Origin: Bdellovibrionales bacterium | GTDB taxonomy: Bacteria > Bdellovibrionota > Bdellovibrionia > Bdellovibrionales > Bdellovibrionaceae | DNA: 64,000 bases | NCBI GenBank assembly: GCA_018266295.1 | Contig: JAFEAQ010000011.1 | Span: 905,626-969,625 of the forward strand | Reading direction: 5' to 3' | In this document: positions 61,467 to 64,000 of the stretch, in pieces | Position numbering within the stretch: the first letter of the stretch is position 1 | How the letters are laid out: every line of letters starts with the position of its first letter | The notes under the pieces: model-generated | The model's input: the letters and a program-made list of their open reading frames with translations, nothing else | Told to the model about the DNA's origin: nothing | The model's database searches: none | Program-made: the position numbers and the translations under genes

Positions 61467-61495
61467 AAAAGGATCCCAGAGAGGATCCTTTTTTT
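61467..61495 (+). terminator. Intrinsic terminator after the HU-like gene
   Basis: AAAAGGATC and the complementary GATCCTTTT form the stem around CCAGAGAG, followed by a T run. Confidence 0.9.
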
Positions 61496-61658
61496 ATGTC
61501 TTTTCCCTCTGAAAACCTCTTCTTAAACTGACTTTGTTTCTAATCAAAAATCTATGGAGTGGGCTTAATCCCCGACTTTGCTCGCTTTTTTTTAGGCTAT
61601 TTCTGGCGTTAACTCTTAAAAACTTTCTCCGATAAGTTTGATACTAAAGGGGAGTACT

Positions 61659-63095
61659 ATGAGTTTTTTTAGGAATGTTCGAGCACTCAGTATCACGAGT
61701 GGCGCTCTTATTTTCGCACTTATCGTTGTCGTTGCCGTCACCGTAAAAATCGAAGTGATGATGAACGATGCTCACAATAACAAATTTGTTTCTTTCGGTC
61801 TGGCCAATGACCTCCGCCAAAGCTCACAAGACCTCACTCGCCTGGCAAGAACTTACGTAGTCACCGGCGATTCAAAATACAAAGACCAATACTGGGACAT
61901 TGTGAAAATCCGCTCTGGAGAAAAAGCTCGCCCGGATGGCAGAAAAATCTCTGCGAATGACCTCTTCAAACAACAAGGTTTCACCGACGAAGAAATGGGT
62001 AAACTGACTGAAGCGGCCAACAAGTCCAACACACTGATTGGCCTTGAAGAGAAGGCGATGAAAGCCGTCGAAGCTAAAGACTTCGAAACCGCTCGTACGC
62101 TCATGCATGATGAAAACTATCACAAACAAGTTGAAATCATCATGGGCCCAATCAAAGAGTTCGAGCATTTAATGACAGATCGTACTGATAAAGCCGTTGC
62201 TGACTTTGTTTGGTATGGGAAAGTTTTGCACGTCGTGATTTTGGGTCTGACGCTACTTTTGGGTGCGACTTTCTTCCTGATGAGTCGCGCGCTGAAAGCG
62301 AACATCAAAGTCATCGTAACGAGTTTGCAAACTGTTTCTAGCTCAGTTTCAGAAGCTCTCGGTCAGTTGAATGAGTCCGGCATGAGCTTATCCTCTTCGT
62401 CAACGGAAAGCGCCGCTTCGATGGAAGAAACTGTGGCTTCACTTGAGGAAATTGCCAGCTTGATCAAAACGAATACTGACAATGCTCACGTCGCAGCGAC
62501 ATTAGCTCAGGACTCTCAAGGTGTTGCGACTTTGGGCCACAAAGACATCACAGGTCTCGTTTCTTCCATGAGTGAAATCGCTGCGAGCTCTGTGAAGATG
62601 AAAGACATTATCCAAGTTATCGATGATATCGCTTTCCAAACAAACTTACTGGCCCTGAACGCTTCTGTTGAGGCCGCCCGTGCCGGTGAACAAGGAAAAG
62701 GCTTTGCAGTCGTTGCTGATGCCGTTCGCGCCCTTGCACAAAGAAGTGCAACTTCAGCAAAAGAAATTGGTTCGTTGATCACGGACGTCAACGCTAAGAT
62801 CGATACGGGCACTGACAAAGTGACTGCGAGTGGCGAAGTCTTTAATAAGATTCTCGGCTCTGTGGGCAAGGTTTCAAACCTGAGCCAAGAGATCTCTCTC
62901 GCCGCTCAACAACAACAAACTGGTATTGGTCAGATTTCTACAGCGATGAATCAGCTCGATCAAACATCGCAAGCCAATGCCGCTGCTGCGGAGCAAATCT
63001 CTGCAACGGTGACAGAGCTTAAAGATCAGGGTGTGGAACTCAACCGCCTTGTGATTCAATTATCTTCAATGGTTAGCAACGAAAAATCTGCTTAA
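61659..63095 (+). CDS. Methyl-accepting chemotaxis protein
   Basis: 478 residues from ATG 61659 behind AGGGGAG. One N-terminal transmembrane helix (ALIFALIVVVAV), a periplasmic helical bundle of about 150 residues (4HB-like, NDAHNNKFVSFGLANDLRQ), a second helix (VLHVVILGLTLLLGATFFL), then a signalling domain. The signalling tip reads DDIAFQTNLLALNASVEAARAGEQGKGFAVVADAVR. There is almost no sequence between TM2 and the signalling helices that resembles HAMP. The ligand is unknown. Confidence 0.93.
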   Translation: MSFFRNVRALSITSGALIFALIVVVAVTVKIEVMMNDAHNNKFVSFGLANDLRQSSQDLTRLARTYVVTGDSKYKDQYWDIVKIRSGEKARPDGRKISANDLFKQQGFTDEEMGKLTEAANKSNTLIGLEEKAMKAVEAKDFETARTLMHDENYHKQVEIIMGPIKEFEHLMTDRTDKAVADFVWYGKVLHVVILGLTLLLGATFFLMSRALKANIKVIVTSLQTVSSSVSEALGQLNESGMSLSSSSTESAASMEETVASLEEIASLIKTNTDNAHVAATLAQDSQGVATLGHKDITGLVSSMSEIAASSVKMKDIIQVIDDIAFQTNLLALNASVEAARAGEQGKGFAVVADAVRALAQRSATSAKEIGSLITDVNAKIDTGTDKVTASGEVFNKILGSVGKVSNLSQEISLAAQQQQTGIGQISTAMNQLDQTSQANAAAAEQISATVTELKDQGVELNRLVIQLSSMVSNEKSA

Positions 63096-64000
63096 TTGCG
63101 TTTGAGAAGGGCTGCGTAGAAACCGTCGTAGCCCTCGACATCAGGACGGAGATGGATTTCTTTTACCAAAGACCAATCTCCGTTTTTCTCTTTTAAAAAC
63201 TTCGCAATTTGCTGTTCATTTTCTGACGGCAAGATACTGCAAGTTGAGTAAACCATCAGGCCACCCTTCTTCGTCATTGCAGAATAGCTCGTCAGAATTT
63301 GATATTGCTCTTTATTAATTTGCTCGACGTCTTCAGCGTGCAAACGCCATTTTGCATCGGGATTGCGGCGCAGAACGCCAAGGCCCGTACAAGGCACATC
63401 GAGGAGTACACGGTCCGCCTGCTCTTTCAGACGCTTGATTGTTTTAGAAGATTCAATCACGCGAGTTTCAATATTCGTCGCTCCGGCGCGGCGGGCGCGG
63501 AGTTTGAGCTCGTGCAACTTCCAGTCTTTGATATCCATGGAAATCAAACGTCCCTTGTTCTGCAAGTAAGAAGCGATATGCAAACTCTTACCGCCAGATC
63601 CAGCGCACGCATCGATCACACGTTGGCCCGGTTGCACATCTAGCAAAGGTACAACCATCTGAGAACCGGCATCTTGAACTTCAAACATTCCATTGCGGAA
63701 AGCATCTGTTCTGAAAAGATCTTTACGGTCTTTGACTTTCAAAGCATACGGAACATCGCTCGATACTTTTTCAGCGACGATCTCTTTCGTCGCTAAGGCC
63801 GCGATCACATCATCAGGTGTAGCCTTCAAAGAGTTCACGCGAAGGTAGAGCTCACCGGGCTGATTCATTGCGATCACGGCTTTTTCCCACGAATCGCCGC
63901 CGAGCTCTTTACGGCCAAGCTCATCAATCCAGTCAGGAATAGACTGGCGAATGGCAAAGTCGCCGCTGGCTTCTTTTTCTTTGCGTCTCACGAAATCATA
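63092..64000 (-). CDS. RsmB/NSUN-like RNA m5C methyltransferase, 5' end cut
   Basis: 303 codons are visible and the frame is still open at base 64000, so the start is beyond the edge. The SAM motif is VIDACAGSGGKSLHIA; the catalytic and releasing cysteines lie in LLDVPCTGLGVLRRNPDAKWR and VYSTCSILPSEN. This is the NOL1/NOP2/Sun family, 23S or 16S rRNA m5C enzymes. RsmB usually has an N-terminal NusB-like domain, which could be in the missing part. Its stop overlaps the chemoreceptor stop region by 4 bases (convergent). Confidence 0.93.
   Translation of the reverse strand, partial: YDFVRRKEKEASGDFAIRQSIPDWIDELGRKELGGDSWEKAVIAMNQPGELYLRVNSLKATPDDVIAALATKEIVAEKVSSDVPYALKVKDRKDLFRTDAFRNGMFEVQDAGSQMVVPLLDVQPGQRVIDACAGSGGKSLHIASYLQNKGRLISMDIKDWKLHELKLRARRAGATNIETRVIESSKTIKRLKEQADRVLLDVPCTGLGVLRRNPDAKWRLHAEDVEQINKEQYQILTSYSAMTKKGGLMVYSTCSILPSENEQQIAKFLKEKNGDWSLVKEIHLRPDVEGYDGFYAALLKRN

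Overview
The window looks like chromosome from a predatory deltaproteobacterium/Bdellovibrionota, most likely a Bdellovibrio species. The basis is gene content and style: an FHA-GGDEF diguanylate cyclase that matches my memory of B. bacteriovorus DgcB, many secreted or lipoprotein-type proteins with HExxH motifs, a TIGR02147-type regulator, CpaF and pilin-like genes, and very dense packing with 1-13 nt overlaps. No rRNA, tRNA, CRISPR array, prophage or complete insertion sequence was seen. Both ends cut genes: enolase on the left (3' end missing) and an RsmB-like methyltransferase on the right (5' end missing).

Layout. 1-8.2 kb: enolase coupled to a coiled-coil protein; a chalcone-isomerase-fold secreted protein with a lipoprotein; a Cys-less glutaredoxin-like protein; an MsbA-like ABC exporter; a small gene, a cupredoxin-like protein and CpaF ATPase in one run. 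8.3-16.2 kb: a DsbA-like lipoprotein, secreted putative metallopeptidases, SfsA, CorA, and a TIGR02147 regulator upstream of one of the peptidase-like genes and divergent from a small secreted protein. 16.4-19.5 kb: 2-oxoacid dehydrogenase E2 and E3. 19.5-27.7 kb: secreted proteins, including a 753-residue Asn-rich protein and a metzincin-motif protein, plus a single-domain class III cyclase-like protein, ThpR and an HD-like protein. 27.8-35.9 kb: a sensor kinase and response regulator, MaoC-like hydratase, PIN-PhoH ATPase, PilZ protein, a TonB-like protein/outer membrane barrel/lipoprotein aminopeptidase operon, and an ECF sigma factor with a 70-residue partner. 36.4-43.9 kb: secreted proteins, the DgcB-like enzyme, a calcineurin-like phosphoesterase coupled to an acidic coiled-coil protein, then a 760-base region with a previously unlisted 33-codon gene. 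44-53.5 kb: paired pilin-like genes, coiled-coil and secreted proteins, a PfkB kinase, RlmN, and a 1225-residue Gly-rich surface protein. 53.5-64 kb: HldA-type heptose kinase, AlkB-like oxygenase, glutamate dehydrogenase, then a pyrD-Nudix-two glycosyltransferase operon, an HU-type DNA-binding protein, a chemoreceptor and the RsmB-like enzyme.

How parts may work together (inference): cyclic-di-GMP appears to be made (FHA-GGDEF) and read (PilZ) here. The secreted zincin-like proteins, pilins, CpaF and large surface proteins fit a predator that handles prey envelope and contents. The most unusual locus is 42.74-43.26 kb: a 33-codon cationic hydrophobic peptide whose ribosome site can be sequestered, flanked by terminators on opposite strands, resembling a type I toxin-antitoxin or regulated membrane-peptide module. 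A second novelty is a 28-base repeat, 25/28 identical in two copies, that supplies the TAG stop codon of two unrelated genes and sits between each gene and its terminator.
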